Origin: Treponema sp.
GTDB lineage: Bacteria; Spirochaetota; Spirochaetia; Treponematales; Breznakiellaceae
DNA length: 5,116 nt
Direction: 5' to 3'
Assembly (NCBI GenBank): GCA_031288815.1
Contig: JAITQR010000108.1
Location: forward strand, 1-5,116
The notes under the pieces are model-generated. The model saw only the letters and a list, made by a program, of their open reading frames with translations. It did not search any database and had not been told where the DNA came from. The position numbers were made by a program, and so were the translations under genes. This document shows, piece by piece, positions 4,796-5,116 of the stretch (the first letter of the stretch is position 1; the number at the start of each line of letters is the position of its first letter).

Positions 4796-5116
4796 TCACA
4801 ACGCGGCGATTTCCTCGACGGAAAGCCCGGTATCTTCCACAATCCGGTCAATAGGTACTCCCCGTCTTTTCATTCTAGCGGCGATTTCCATTTTTTCTTC
4901 CCGCCGGCCTTCCCGTTTCGCCTGCACCACCTTGCTCTGCGTGTCCACCTCGTACTTCCATTCGCTCATCAGCCGCGCCCGCTCCGCCTCGTCCTTTCTT
5001 ATCCGTATCAATACCTCGCTCGCCATCGCTATACCCTCCTCCCTCGCTATCACCTCGTTCACCTTCCCCCGCTTGCTCCGGTCCGTCACATACCGGAAAT
5101 ACACCGCCCATAACTC
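4796..5116 (-). CDS. C-terminal part of an Rpn-family / PD-(D/E)XK nuclease transposase-like protein (truncated by window edge)
   Basis: The last 106 codons of a minus-strand gene run in from the right edge and stop at TGA (4798-4796). They begin ELWAVYFRYVTDRSKRGK, continue NEVIAREEGIAMASEVL and DEAERARLMSEWKYEVDTQS, then a charged KREGRREEKMEIAARM linker, and end in GVPIDRIVEDTGLSVEEIAAL. This order matches the C-terminal region of Rpn-type recombination-promoting nuclease / putative transposase proteins (PDDEXK_2 group), which occur in many copies in Treponema genomes. The catalytic core would lie upstream, outside the window, so activity cannot be judged. The terminal helix-turn-helix-like motif is common in these proteins. 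Full-length members usually approach 300 residues. No terminal inverted repeats are seen, so this is not called a mobile element. Confidence 0.8.
   Translation of the reverse strand, partial: ELWAVYFRYVTDRSKRGKVNEVIAREEGIAMASEVLIRIRKDEAERARLMSEWKYEVDTQSKVVQAKREGRREEKMEIAARMKRRGVPIDRIVEDTGLSVEEIAAL

Noticed and set aside
4622..5113. Plus-strand frame of 163 codons opposite the nuclease gene
   Set aside because: The minus strand encodes a recognisable Rpn-family C-terminus there, and the plus frame is rich in Pro, His and Arg without a ribosome binding site.
1..5116. CRISPR array, integrase attachment site or replication origin
   Set aside because: No regularly spaced repeats, no duplicated tRNA 3' end within the window, and no AT-rich iteron cluster are present.

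Overview
The window reads as GC-rich chromosomal DNA of a spirochaete, most likely a Treponema-type organism of the termite-gut clade. The clues are a truncated protein at the right edge that matches the C-terminus of the Rpn / PD-(D/E)XK nuclease-transposase family, abundant in those genomes, and a solute-binding protein with an AAGKRE-type processed N-terminus familiar from treponemes. This placement rests on remembered protein style, not on a search.

Layout, left to right. The first 101 bases hold the 5' end of an unrecognised minus-strand gene, with a good sigma-70 promoter at 179-207. Back to back with it is the promoter (224-252) of a plus-strand tRNA-Pro(CGG) at 261-334. A minus-strand tRNA-Asp(GTC) lies at 495-569 with its own promoter at 580-608. 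The two tRNA genes converge on a shared bidirectional terminator region (444-490). From 687 to 4582 a four-gene minus-strand operon encodes a polyamine-type ABC importer, transcribed in the order potB (permease), potC (permease), potA (ATPase), potD (solute-binding protein). From 4796 to the right edge is the 3' end of the Rpn-family nuclease gene, also on the minus strand.

The four pot genes form one complete importer. PotD captures substrate in the periplasm, PotB and PotC form the membrane channel, and PotA hydrolyses ATP. potB and potC overlap by 8 bases, potC and potA are 16 bases apart (using the corrected GTG start of potA), and potD is set apart by about 100 bases holding a hairpin and its own strong ribosome binding site. 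Promoter candidates for the operon lie in the 213-base gap after the nuclease gene. The family transports spermidine or putrescine, but related systems carry other small molecules, so the substrate is not settled.

No new multi-gene system is evident. The parts most worth a second look are regulatory: a dyad between two divergent promoters, the shared tRNA terminator, the tandem repeat and hairpin ahead of potD, an inverted repeat bracketing the operon's extended -10 element, and a possible leader peptide coupled to potB. The long plus-strand open frames over 1381-4249 and 4476-5113 are shadows of the minus-strand genes or of the leader.
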